Below are positions 13,952 to 20,992 of a stretch of DNA of 28,273 nucleotides, in pieces. Both the position numbers and the translations under genes were made by a program. The stretch lies in assembly GCA_038226175.1 (NCBI GenBank), contig JBBRQP010000034.1:1-28273 (forward strand). Reading direction: 5' to 3'. The stretch comes from JBBRQP01 sp038226175. GTDB lineage: Bacteria > Cyanobacteriota > Cyanobacteriia > Gloeobacterales > Anthocerotibacteraceae. The notes beneath the pieces were generated by a model. The model ran no database searches, was not told the origin of the DNA, and was given only the letters and a program-made list of their open reading frames with translations. The stretch's first letter is position 1; every line of letters begins with the position of its first letter.

Positions 13952-15345
13952 TAGCTCTGCACCAACCAGTCTAAGGCTCCTGCTAGATCGGCAAATTTTC
14001 CCTCAATCTGAGCTTCGAGGGCTCGGGTCAAAATTGGTTTGAAGCTAGGTCCTGGCTTAAGGCCATGATCAATCAAATGGCGTCCGAGCAAGATGGGTTG
14101 TAAGGCTTGATCGGCAACGGCTAAGATTTCGGCCTGAGCTAAGAGCCATTCTCCCCCTGGGTCGTGATAAGACAGCGCCTCAGCCGTTGTCCGCCCGAAG
14201 TGATCGGCTCTAGCACAGAGCACGAGTTCCTGAATTGTAGTGTAAGGAGCAAGCCGATTAGCCAAGCGGCGGATTGCGCTAGCGCTAGCTTCTTGGTGCC
14301 AGAGCATATGCGGATGTAGATGATTGGCTACCAAGCGGACTACGGCTTCAGTCAAGTGATAGTTGTCGGTTAACCGTTGCAACAAAGCCCGCGTCGGCGC
14401 TTCTCCGGCGACATCGTGACCCCTAGAGCGCCAATGTCCATCACTAAATTCTGTGGTTGCCGGTTTACCTAGATCATGACAGAGTGCCCCATAGACTACC
14501 CGTTTTTGCAGGTCGGCGGGCGAATTTTGGGTTAATCGTGCGGCCTGATCAACGACTAGACAGGTATGCCACCAGACATGCCCTTCAGGGTGCCATTGCG
14601 GATCTTGGGGAACACCAACGAGGGCGGCTAACTCGGGCCAATAGGTCAGCCACCCCACCCGGCGTAGCATCTCAAGACCTAGACTCGGATAGAGCCCTTT
14701 GGTCAGAAGTTTGGTGAATTCTTCTTCAATCCGTTCTCGCGAAAGAAATTCTGGGGTCAGGGTGCGGCACAAAGCTTCGGTATCTTCCGCCATTCGTAAG
14801 TTAAACCGTGCCATAAATTGGGCGGCGCGCAGGACACGCAAGGGGTCTTCGCTAAAAGCCGGACTGACATGCTTGAGGAGGCGTTGATCTAGATGCTGAC
14901 GACCGTGATAAGGGTCAAACCATTGCCTAGTCTCCAGATGCAGCCCCATACTATTGATTGTAAAATCGCGCCGTGCTGCTGCTTGATCAAACGTCATCGT
15001 CGGATCACCGATGACCACAAAATCTTGATGCCTAGGCCCTGCCTGACTCTCTCTACGCGGTAGGGCAATATCCAGATGTTGACCTAATTTGAACACTCCA
15101 AAAGATTTGCCCACTTCGATCAGGGGTAAGTGATGGGCTTGGGCATAATCTCCTAGGGCTGTACGCAGGATTTCTGGTTCCACATGATAGACCTCAAGGT
15201 CTATATCTTTGACGGGAGCCTGAAAGCCATGAATCTCAGCACTGGCTAGATCGCGTACATAACCACCGACAGCGAGTACCTGAGCGCCCGCACAGCGCGC
15301 TTCGAGAAATCGGCTTAGATCTTGAGCTTGCATTAACATTGGCAT
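13948..15345 (-). CDS. CCA tRNA nucleotidyltransferase / poly(A) polymerase family with HD domain
   Basis: Class II nucleotidyltransferase of 465 residues, probably adding C and/or A to tRNA 3' ends. The head domain has VGGYVRD and the metal-binding KDIDLEVY, then RRDFTINSM and EDPLRVLRAAQFMARF, which are motifs A to D of the family. A C-terminal HD-type phosphohydrolase domain follows (HTCLVVDQAARL, then GALCHDLGKP and VANHLHPH). Some bacteria split CC- and A-addition between two such enzymes, and sequence alone does not decide which this is. The first Met is followed by MLMQ, so the start could be 3 codons later. Confidence 0.85.
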   Translation of the reverse strand: MPMLMQAQDLSRFLEARCAGAQVLAVGGYVRDLASAEIHGFQAPVKDIDLEVYHVEPEILRTALGDYAQAHHLPLIEVGKSFGVFKLGQHLDIALPRRESQAGPRHQDFVVIGDPTMTFDQAAARRDFTINSMGLHLETRQWFDPYHGRQHLDQRLLKHVSPAFSEDPLRVLRAAQFMARFNLRMAEDTEALCRTLTPEFLSRERIEEEFTKLLTKGLYPSLGLEMLRRVGWLTYWPELAALVGVPQDPQWHPEGHVWWHTCLVVDQAARLTQNSPADLQKRVVYGALCHDLGKPATTEFSDGHWRSRGHDVAGEAPTRALLQRLTDNYHLTEAVVRLVANHLHPHMLWHQEASASAIRRLANRLAPYTTIQELVLCARADHFGRTTAEALSYHDPGGEWLLAQAEILAVADQALQPILLGRHLIDHGLKPGPSFKPILTRALEAQIEGKFADLAGALDWLVQSY

Positions 15346-15399
15346 AAATAGGCATCAGTAAGCCTTTCTAGTCTAACGTGCTACTTCGTAGTTCCGTAC

Positions 15400-15428
15400 A
15401 AAAAAATACCCCTGCATTTGGGCAGGGG
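15400..15428 (-). terminator. Intrinsic terminator of the 76-residue gene
   Basis: On the minus strand the stem CCCCTGC / GCAGGGG (15409-15415 with 15422-15428, six-base loop) is followed by T, A and a run of seven T (15400-15406). It lies 8 bases after the stop codon of the gene at 15437. Confidence 0.8.
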
Positions 15429-15436
15429 CAAGATGA

Positions 15437-15667
15437 TCAAGAAGCAGACGATAAAGCCTTGGTTTGTCGCCATTGGCGATAGGGAGAACCAGACTGACAA
15501 TTCCAGTCCACAGCATGGCCTTCACGGCTTAGGCTTTCTGCTAGCTTGATTGCTTCATAACGGGGTTCGATCTGAGTGAAAACCAAGACATTGTCATGGT
15601 AGACACTAACTGTAATCAAGTCAGGATGTAGAACATGTGGTCGAAGCTCAACGCGGTTGTGAGACAT
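15437..15667 (-). CDS. Small hypothetical protein
   Basis: A 76-residue soluble protein that I do not recognise. It begins MSHNRVELRPHVLHPDLITV and has an alternating beta/alpha pattern (VSVYHDNVLVFTQ, EAIKLAESLSREGHAVDW), with a short basic and Ser-rich tail. It is a real gene by its context: a strong GGGGGG ribosome binding site just before the ATG and a good terminator directly after the stop. A 200-base gap precedes it, so it probably has its own promoter. Confidence 0.7.
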   Translation of the reverse strand: MSHNRVELRPHVLHPDLITVSVYHDNVLVFTQIEPRYEAIKLAESLSREGHAVDWNCQSGSPYRQWRQTKALSSAS

Positions 15668-15867
15668 AACCCCCCCTAAATGAGACGAGAAATTGAAGTG
15701 TGTTTGCTAACTTCTGTAGTTCTAATTATTGCGAGGTTGAAAAATAGTGCGTCGCTTTCTATACAAAACTTACCATGATGAGAAACATTCGTATTGTTTA
15801 TTCATACTTCAGGCACAAGATTATCTCCCAGTTTTGTAAGATAGACATCAAACAATAAACTTTGTAG
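15668..15867. other. Intergenic gap of 200 bases, AT-rich
   Basis: No gene seen. It lies between the secreted 112-residue protein gene and the 76-residue gene, both on the minus strand, so it should hold the promoter of the latter. TATAGA near 15758-15763 on the minus strand is a possible -10 box, without a clear -35. No repeat or strong hairpin was found. Confidence 0.3.
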
Positions 15868-16206
15868 CTAATAGGCATCGTCTTCGCTAGGAGACTCAAT
15901 TTTCGAGAGATCAAGATTAGCAATCGTTGTGGGAATTTTATAGACTACTAACCGCCCGACTACATCTTGATTAGGCAGCATGATCTGCACTAGATAGGCT
16001 CCTGGCTTGACATCGTGTAACCAATATTGACCTTGCTCATTGGTCGTGGCTTCTTTGGGCGGTGTAGAATTTAATGTGACTTTGGTGTTTTTATAGATCT
16101 TGCCGTGAAGCGTATCGTAAACCTGTCCGTAGACAGTTTCAGCGGGTGCTGCACTGCTACCTAAAACTATGATTGCTGTACAGATGAGCCAAGCAGTGTA
16201 ACGCAT
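15868..16206 (-). CDS. Small exported protein with carboxypeptidase-regulatory-like fold
   Basis: A 112-residue precursor with a clear signal peptide (MRYTAWLICTAIIVLGSSAA, cleavage after APA at 22). The mature 90 residues form one beta-sandwich of the carboxypeptidase-regulatory or SdrD-B-like type: VYGQVYD, KVTLNSTPPKEATTNEQGQY, then VKPGAYLVQIMLP. Such domains are binding or structural modules, not enzymes. AGGAGA precedes the ATG at 16206, which decides the start. It follows the alkaline phosphatase gene by 69 bases, with a terminator-like hairpin between them, and may belong to the same phosphate-regulated block. Confidence 0.75.
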   Translation of the reverse strand: MRYTAWLICTAIIVLGSSAAPAETVYGQVYDTLHGKIYKNTKVTLNSTPPKEATTNEQGQYWLHDVKPGAYLVQIMLPNQDVVGRLVVYKIPTTIANLDLSKIESPSEDDAY

Positions 16207-16219
16207 CGTATTCTCCTGT

Positions 16220-16248
16220 AAAAAAAGGGGCAGACTCATGTCCACCCC
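16220..16248 (-). terminator. Terminator or attenuator after the phosphatase gene
   Basis: On the minus strand GGGGTGGA (16241-16248) pairs with TCTGCCCC (16227-16234), eight pairs with two G-T, six-base loop, followed at once by seven T (16220-16226). The T run ends only 5 bases before the AGGAGA of the next gene, leaving no room for a promoter, so it may reduce rather than block transcription into that gene. Confidence 0.7.
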
Positions 16249-16275
16249 ATGAGGTATTAGTCTGTAGCCGATCTT

Positions 16276-18636
16276 TTAGAACCCGGTTAGGTTCGTACCA
16301 GCAGGAGACGTATTGGGCACGCCAGCAAAGGAAGAACTGGTGTATTTGAGGTTGCGACGACTGACTTTACCCGATAAGGCATTGGCAATCCGTACGTGAA
16401 CATCGGTGTTTTCGTAAACCCCTGCAAAAAGGTCAGCACCAGGACCTGAGGCCGACAAAGGCACATCGTCACCGGAGTGCGGCGCGACAGTCGTATTGCC
16501 ATTGGTTTTGTTGGCCGAAGAAGTGCTCAGAGCAGCACCCGGGTTGGGCTGGGTGGGGAAGATGCTGGCACTGGGCATGTTACCCGTCAACAAAATACCG
16601 TTAGCGTCACGGGCTGGGTTAGGCAGGGCTGCACTAGAGCCAGAGGGGCTGAGGGGTTGGAAGTTGGTCAAATAGTCTTGGCTGTAGGTGGGGCGACCGC
16701 CATCATCCAACACAATTTTAACCGTGGGGTCGGACTCATCGGGATAGCCATCGTTGTTGCCATCAACATAGGTGGGGAAGGTACCGTCGTTGAAGGTACC
16801 AATCACATCTTGTAAGGGACAAGGACGCGTAGTGCTGCTCGAACCACCCAAGGTCAACGGATAGGCAGTACCCGTGAAGCAACCACCGGGAGGTGTGGCA
16901 CCGCTTGCAGTAATCGAACCAGGCAAGGACACACCGATAATGGTTTCGGGCTGCGCATGGTCAGCAGAAACAATCGTCAACGTATTACCCGTAAGGGTGG
17001 AGTCATTTTGTACGATTCCCAGGGCATTATCCAACTCTAGGGCTTCGTAGACAACACGTTCATACTCTAGGATGTGACCGAGTTTGTCAGACTGAGATTG
17101 CTCAACCATCAACATCCAACCGCCACTGCTACCCGCCAAGGTGTTGAGGACGCTAACGGCTTTGGTCACCATTTCGGGTTTAGAAGGTACCGCTGCGTAG
17201 CAGGCTTGAATAGTCGCACCGCAACCAGTACCTAGAGGAGGCGCGCCTGTCATACCCAAAGCAGAAGAGCTTGCGCCTAGCCCTTGAATCGTTGCATTAC
17301 CCCGAGCTACGAGGCGATCAAGGGTACCAGGTAGGTTAGTATTACCCAGACCGCTCGAAGTCAGACGAAACTCGCCAGTGAAGATTCCTAACAAAGGCTG
17401 AGTGTTAGGAGCAGCAGTCAACTGAGCCAGATTTTGTACCACGGAATAGCCTTGGCTTTGAGCCTGGGTGAAGAGGTTTAGACCATCGGAGCGTCCTGAG
17501 CTACCTGAGATTTGGTAAAAGCTACTGAGGGTAGGGTCATTGAGAGGTAACCAGTTGTTGGCACCGCCCCCCATGATCACGTCCAAAGGTTGGGTCAGCT
17601 TCTGGAGTCCGGCATAGCCCGTAGCTGGTTGCGCTCCGGTGTTGGTGTAGTAGTCCAAGTATTGCTGGGTGATGGCGTTACCATCAGACCGAGCACGGGT
17701 GTGGGCTGCCACCGCAGCGGGGGTTGCATCAAAAACTGCGGCATCGGTCACGACACCAGTTTTCCAGCCTTGGGTACGCTTCATGAATTCCCAGAGGGTT
17801 TCGATGCGGGGGTTATCCAAAGTTTGATCAGGCGTATTATCAGCAGAAACGTTAAGGCCATTATTGGGTTGCTTGAGACCTGTCACGTAGTTGGCCATCC
17901 CCGGAGCTGAGTCGGTGATGATGCTGTCATAGGAGGAGGTATGAACTAGACCATACTCATCCATGCTGTCCATGTTGAGCTTGCCTTTACCCCGGCCCTC
18001 AAAGATGCCTTTGCCGATGATACGGGCGGCTGAGCGGACAGGTAAACCCATACCATCACCTAAGAAAAAGACAACGTGCTTGACGGTGTTGGGCTTGAAG
18101 GCATAGGCCGCTACCCGGTAGTTGTTGGTGATAGTGCGATTGGTTCCATCAACTTTGACGGTCGCGACTACAGTGTAGGAGCCGGGAGCATTAAAGGTCA
18201 GGTTACGAACGGTGTTGCCATAAAGCAACGTCGAAAGCGTTTTTTTGCCGCTTTCGAGACCACTGGGGTCAGTTGTATCTTGGCTGCTGATGGTGGTGGC
18301 GAAAGAAGCAGCGATGGACGTACCATTAACGGTCAAGCTAACCAAAGTCGGGGCTGTCGTCGCCGGAATTTGGGTTTCGATGCGCAGGTCAAAACGCTGA
18401 CCGACAATCAATTGGGTTTCGGTAGGCGGCATGATCCGTAAACCTGTATTCGGTTCGGCATTAGTCGGGGAGTCAGCCAACAGGCCACCATTTTGGATCG
18501 GGTCAACACTGTTGCGGGTGGTACCATCTTGCTTGAAACGAGCATCATCATCGGGTCCAGCTTTGACTACGGGAAGAGCCAGAGTGGACAGCATCAAGAG
18601 GGCTGACAGAGAAAGCGTTACACGTTTGAGATTCAT
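16276..18636 (-). CDS. Secreted alkaline phosphatase, PhoA family, with N-terminal domain
   Basis: Exported phosphomonoesterase of 786 residues. Residues 1-26 are a signal peptide ending VVKA. Residues about 65-180 look like an Ig-like beta domain (LIVGQRFDLRIETQIP, GSYTVVATVKVDGT). The phosphatase domain then shows all E. coli PhoA ligand motifs: Asp194 in GDGMG, nucleophile Ser243 in TDSAPG, Asp303 and Thr305 in FDATPAA, E/D/H in VEQSQSDKLGH, SADHA and the late His in APHSGDD. An Asp-rich DGNNDGYPDESD loop inside the domain resembles a calcium site. The ATG at 18636 has AAGGA 9 bases upstream. It follows the PEP-CTERM gene by 87 bases, behind a Pho-box-like region. Confidence 0.88.
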   Translation of the reverse strand: MNLKRVTLSLSALLMLSTLALPVVKAGPDDDARFKQDGTTRNSVDPIQNGGLLADSPTNAEPNTGLRIMPPTETQLIVGQRFDLRIETQIPATTAPTLVSLTVNGTSIAASFATTISSQDTTDPSGLESGKKTLSTLLYGNTVRNLTFNAPGSYTVVATVKVDGTNRTITNNYRVAAYAFKPNTVKHVVFFLGDGMGLPVRSAARIIGKGIFEGRGKGKLNMDSMDEYGLVHTSSYDSIITDSAPGMANYVTGLKQPNNGLNVSADNTPDQTLDNPRIETLWEFMKRTQGWKTGVVTDAAVFDATPAAVAAHTRARSDGNAITQQYLDYYTNTGAQPATGYAGLQKLTQPLDVIMGGGANNWLPLNDPTLSSFYQISGSSGRSDGLNLFTQAQSQGYSVVQNLAQLTAAPNTQPLLGIFTGEFRLTSSGLGNTNLPGTLDRLVARGNATIQGLGASSSALGMTGAPPLGTGCGATIQACYAAVPSKPEMVTKAVSVLNTLAGSSGGWMLMVEQSQSDKLGHILEYERVVYEALELDNALGIVQNDSTLTGNTLTIVSADHAQPETIIGVSLPGSITASGATPPGGCFTGTAYPLTLGGSSSTTRPCPLQDVIGTFNDGTFPTYVDGNNDGYPDESDPTVKIVLDDGGRPTYSQDYLTNFQPLSPSGSSAALPNPARDANGILLTGNMPSASIFPTQPNPGAALSTSSANKTNGNTTVAPHSGDDVPLSASGPGADLFAGVYENTDVHVRIANALSGKVSRRNLKYTSSSFAGVPNTSPAGTNLTGF

Positions 18637-18723
18637 CACTCGATTCCTTAAAGTTGTTTGGGATCATTACAAATTAGAGCCGTTGCCCTGAGTCACGTCA
18701 TCGCTTATCAAAAGCTAAGGGGT

Positions 18724-19422
18724 TTACTTTTTGGTCTTACGTCCCAACCCCACGGCACCGCCACCGACACCCAACAAAACCAAGCCCAACAAAGAGGAAG
18801 GTTCAGGAATACCTACCAACAGATTGGGGCTAGTTTGAGCGTTGAGCACAGAGATAGGTGCAGCACCGGGTAAGGAGAAATCGTAGTAAAAGAAAGAATT
18901 GTTCGGAGCTAGACCAAAATTGGCCTGGGTTGGATCAGCTTCTTGGGTTTCGGTACCAACAGCATAAAGACCAACCAAGACAGAGTTTGGAGCATTCATG
19001 GTCGTCCAATTAAATTGCAGGGTGCTACTGCTAGTGAAGGTCACACCAAAGCTATTGGTCAGCCCGGTAACTGTATCTACACCAGAAAAATTAAACGTTA
19101 CGTTATTGACCCCAACGATTGGAGTACTCCAACCACCGGAGCTGTAGTCCCCAAAACCAGGGGCAATAATGCCCGTTACCGTAGCAGGTGGTGCCAAAAA
19201 TGCGCCAACATTCGGCCCACTGAAGTTGTAAGCATCTCCAAAGGAGAGCGTACCATTACCGTCATTAAGGTAAACCGTGCTGTAACTAGTACCATTACCG
19301 TAGTTGTAACCACCACTAAACGGAGGAGTTAGGCTAAAGGTACTCGCGAAGCTAGGAGCAGACCAAGCCGTTACAGTAATTGCAACCGCAGAGGCCAATA
19401 AACCAAGTCGTTGTGTAATCAT
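18724..19422 (-). CDS. PEP-CTERM exported protein
   Basis: A 232-residue precursor with an N-terminal signal peptide (ITQRLGLLASAVAITVTAW, cleavage near SFAS) and a C-terminal sorting signal: IPEPSSLLGLVLLG, a hydrophobic span, then RKTKK. The middle is Gly-, Ser-, Thr- and Asn-rich with beta pattern (GVNNVTFNFSGVDTV). PEP-CTERM proteins are processed by exosortase and end up in or outside the outer membrane. No exosortase is in the window. The ATG at 19422 is preferred over an in-frame TTG. It is first in the block with the alkaline phosphatase, and the Pho-box-like array lies about 40 bases upstream. Confidence 0.85.
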   Translation of the reverse strand: MITQRLGLLASAVAITVTAWSAPSFASTFSLTPPFSGGYNYGNGTSYSTVYLNDGNGTLSFGDAYNFSGPNVGAFLAPPATVTGIIAPGFGDYSSGGWSTPIVGVNNVTFNFSGVDTVTGLTNSFGVTFTSSSTLQFNWTTMNAPNSVLVGLYAVGTETQEADPTQANFGLAPNNSFFYYDFSLPGAAPISVLNAQTSPNLLVGIPEPSSLLGLVLLGVGGGAVGLGRKTKK

Positions 19423-19448
19423 GAAAGCTACCGCCGACACCAACGTAA

Positions 19449-19514
19449 ATCCTACAGGGTGAAGGTTAAGACTAGAGACAGTTTTGGTTAAGGGAAGATT
19501 AACAATAAGTTTAT
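19449..19514 (-). promoter_or_regulatory. Pho-box-like repeat array and -10 element
   Basis: On the minus strand five 8-base units stand exactly 11 bases apart: ATAAACTT (19507-19514), GTTAATCT, CTTAACCA, CTGTCTCT, CTTAACCT (19463-19470). Two match the cyanobacterial Pho-box unit (C/T)TTAA(C/T)(C/T)(T/A) in full and one at 7 of 8. TAGGAT (19449-19454), a -10 candidate, follows 8 bases after the last unit. This is the arrangement expected for activation by a PhoB/SphR-type regulator. Confidence 0.6.
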
Positions 19515-19564
19515 ATTGACGTAAAAACTCTACCTAGGATGAAGCAACAAGGTGGCTATCTGTG

Positions 19565-19570
19565 TACAAT
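19565..19570 (+). promoter_or_regulatory. Candidate -10 box for psbX
   Basis: TACAAT stands 31 bases upstream of the psbX ATG and matches the -10 consensus at five of six positions. No good -35 box is seen at 17 bases, so the assignment is tentative. Confidence 0.3.
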
Positions 19571-19578
19571 ATGAGAAC

Positions 19579-19598
19579 TTAACTTCAGGAAAAGTTAA
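19579..19598 (+). promoter_or_regulatory. Hairpin holding the psbX ribosome binding site in its loop
   Basis: TTAACTT (19579-19585) and AAGTTAA (19592-19598) form a 7-bp stem with loop CAGGAA. The loop contains the AGGA that must serve psbX, whose ATG is at 19602. The stem is AT-rich and may be weak. Confidence 0.4.
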
Positions 19599-19601
19599 AC
19601 C

Positions 19602-19712
19602 ATGACTGCTTCACTGACCAATTTCCTCTTAAGCGTAGTCGCTGGGTTAGCCATCATCGCCATTGGTGCCGGGGCGTTGACATTTATTTCCCGTATTGAC
19701 CGCATTCGCTAA
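19602..19712 (+). CDS. psbX: Photosystem II protein PsbX
   Basis: A 36-residue single-span membrane protein of photosystem II, near the QB site and cytochrome b559. The sequence MTASLTNFLLSVVAGLAIIA followed by IGAGALTFISRIDRIR matches the PsbX pattern: a polar start MTxSLxNFL, a helix of about 20 residues and a charged DRIR end on the stromal side. It has an AGGA ribosome binding site inside a small hairpin. egtB starts 2 bases after its stop, so they share a transcript. Confidence 0.9.
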   Translation: MTASLTNFLLSVVAGLAIIAIGAGALTFISRIDRIR

Positions 19713-19714
19713 TT

Positions 19715-20992
19715 TTGGTCGCTCCCGCCACCATTTTATTAAGCCCGACCTCTGCGCAAGTTTATGGTCAATACTCTAATGTCCGAACCTTGACCGAAAA
19801 ACTGTGTCAGCCTTTGGAGATCGAAGATTATGGTATTCAATCTATGGCTGATGTCAGTCCCCCAAAGTGGCATCTAGCTCATACCACATGGTTTTTTGAG
19901 ACCTTTATTCTGATGTCATACCTACCGGGTTATCAGGTTTTTCATCCCCAGTTTGGCTATTTATTTAACTCATATTACGAAGCGATGGGTGAGCGACATC
20001 CCCGGGCTGAGCGCGGACTGCTCTCACGCCCAACAGTCGCCGAGGTCTATGCCTATCGTGCTCATGTGGATCAGGCAATGGCACAACTCCTAGATCAGGC
20101 TGATTGCCAGCAATGGCAAAAACTTGAGCCATTGATTATCCTAGGCATTCATCACGAACAACAGCATCAAGAGCTGTTACTAATGGACATCAAACATATT
20201 TTTGCGACCAATCCCTTACGTCCGATTTATCACGATCAGATAACTACGTCTCAGCAGCAAGCTCCAGAGCAGCAATGGCTTGATTATCCTGAGGGTATTT
20301 ATCAACTTGGTGAACATACCAGCGAATTTAGTTTTGATAACGAACGTCCGCGCCATCGGATCTTTTTGGAACCCTATCGCTTAGCTTCACGGCTGGTAAC
20401 CAACGCTGAATACTTAGCTTTTATGAGAGCTGGCGGTTATCATACCCCCGAATATTGGCTAGCTGAAGGCTGGTTCGTCGCCCAACAAGCATCCTGGCAT
20501 GCTCCTTTATATTGGGAACAAGATGGACACAACTGGCAGGTCATGACCCTGGCTGGTATGCAGCCATTGCACCTCGATCAACCAGTCTGCCATATTAGTT
20601 ACTACGAAGCTGATGCCTATGCCCGCTGGGCTGAAAAACGCTTGCCCACAGAAGCCGAATGGGAAGCGGCCTTTACGCTCATGCCGCTGACGGGTAATCT
20701 ATTAGAATCAGGCAGACTTCATCCAGCAGTTGCGCAAGGCGCGGGCTTGACCCAAGGCTTTGGGGATGTCTGGGAATGGACGCAAAGTGCTTACACGGCC
20801 TATCCCGGTTATCGTCCTGATCCTGGTGCGCTGGGCGAATACAACGGTAAATTTATGTGTAACCAATTTGTCCTACGCGGTGGCTCCTGTGTAACCAGTG
20901 CCTCTCACTTGCGCCCTAGTTATCGTAATTTTTTCCCGCCGGCTGCTCGCTGGCAGTTTTCAGGCTTGCGGCTTGCGGATACAGGCTCATGA
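19715..20992 (+). CDS. egtB: EgtB-type ergothioneine synthase (hercynylcysteine sulfoxide synthase)
   Basis: Non-haem iron enzyme that joins hercynine to a thiol using oxygen. The 425-residue protein has an N-terminal DinB-like domain with the three iron ligands His56 (KWHLAH), His147 and His151 (HHEQQH), and a C-terminal formylglycine-generating-enzyme-like domain (DVWEWTQSAY, VLRGGSC, RPSYRNFFPPAARWQFSGLR). Mycobacterial EgtB uses gamma-glutamylcysteine; other lineages use cysteine. The methyltransferase EgtD is not in the window. The start appears to be TTG at 19715, 2 bases after psbX and without a visible ribosome binding site; the next ATG (residue 44) would delete conserved sequence. 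Its stop overlaps the ggt start (ATGA). Confidence 0.88.
   Translation: MVAPATILLSPTSAQVYGQYSNVRTLTEKLCQPLEIEDYGIQSMADVSPPKWHLAHTTWFFETFILMSYLPGYQVFHPQFGYLFNSYYEAMGERHPRAERGLLSRPTVAEVYAYRAHVDQAMAQLLDQADCQQWQKLEPLIILGIHHEQQHQELLLMDIKHIFATNPLRPIYHDQITTSQQQAPEQQWLDYPEGIYQLGEHTSEFSFDNERPRHRIFLEPYRLASRLVTNAEYLAFMRAGGYHTPEYWLAEGWFVAQQASWHAPLYWEQDGHNWQVMTLAGMQPLHLDQPVCHISYYEADAYARWAEKRLPTEAEWEAAFTLMPLTGNLLESGRLHPAVAQGAGLTQGFGDVWEWTQSAYTAYPGYRPDPGALGEYNGKFMCNQFVLRGGSCVTSASHLRPSYRNFFPPAARWQFSGLRLADTGS

Noticed and set aside
16477..18441. Several plus-strand frames of 100-120 residues
   Set aside because: All lie antisense inside the alkaline phosphatase gene, lack ribosome sites and have low-complexity Gly/Val/Arg composition typical of shadow frames.
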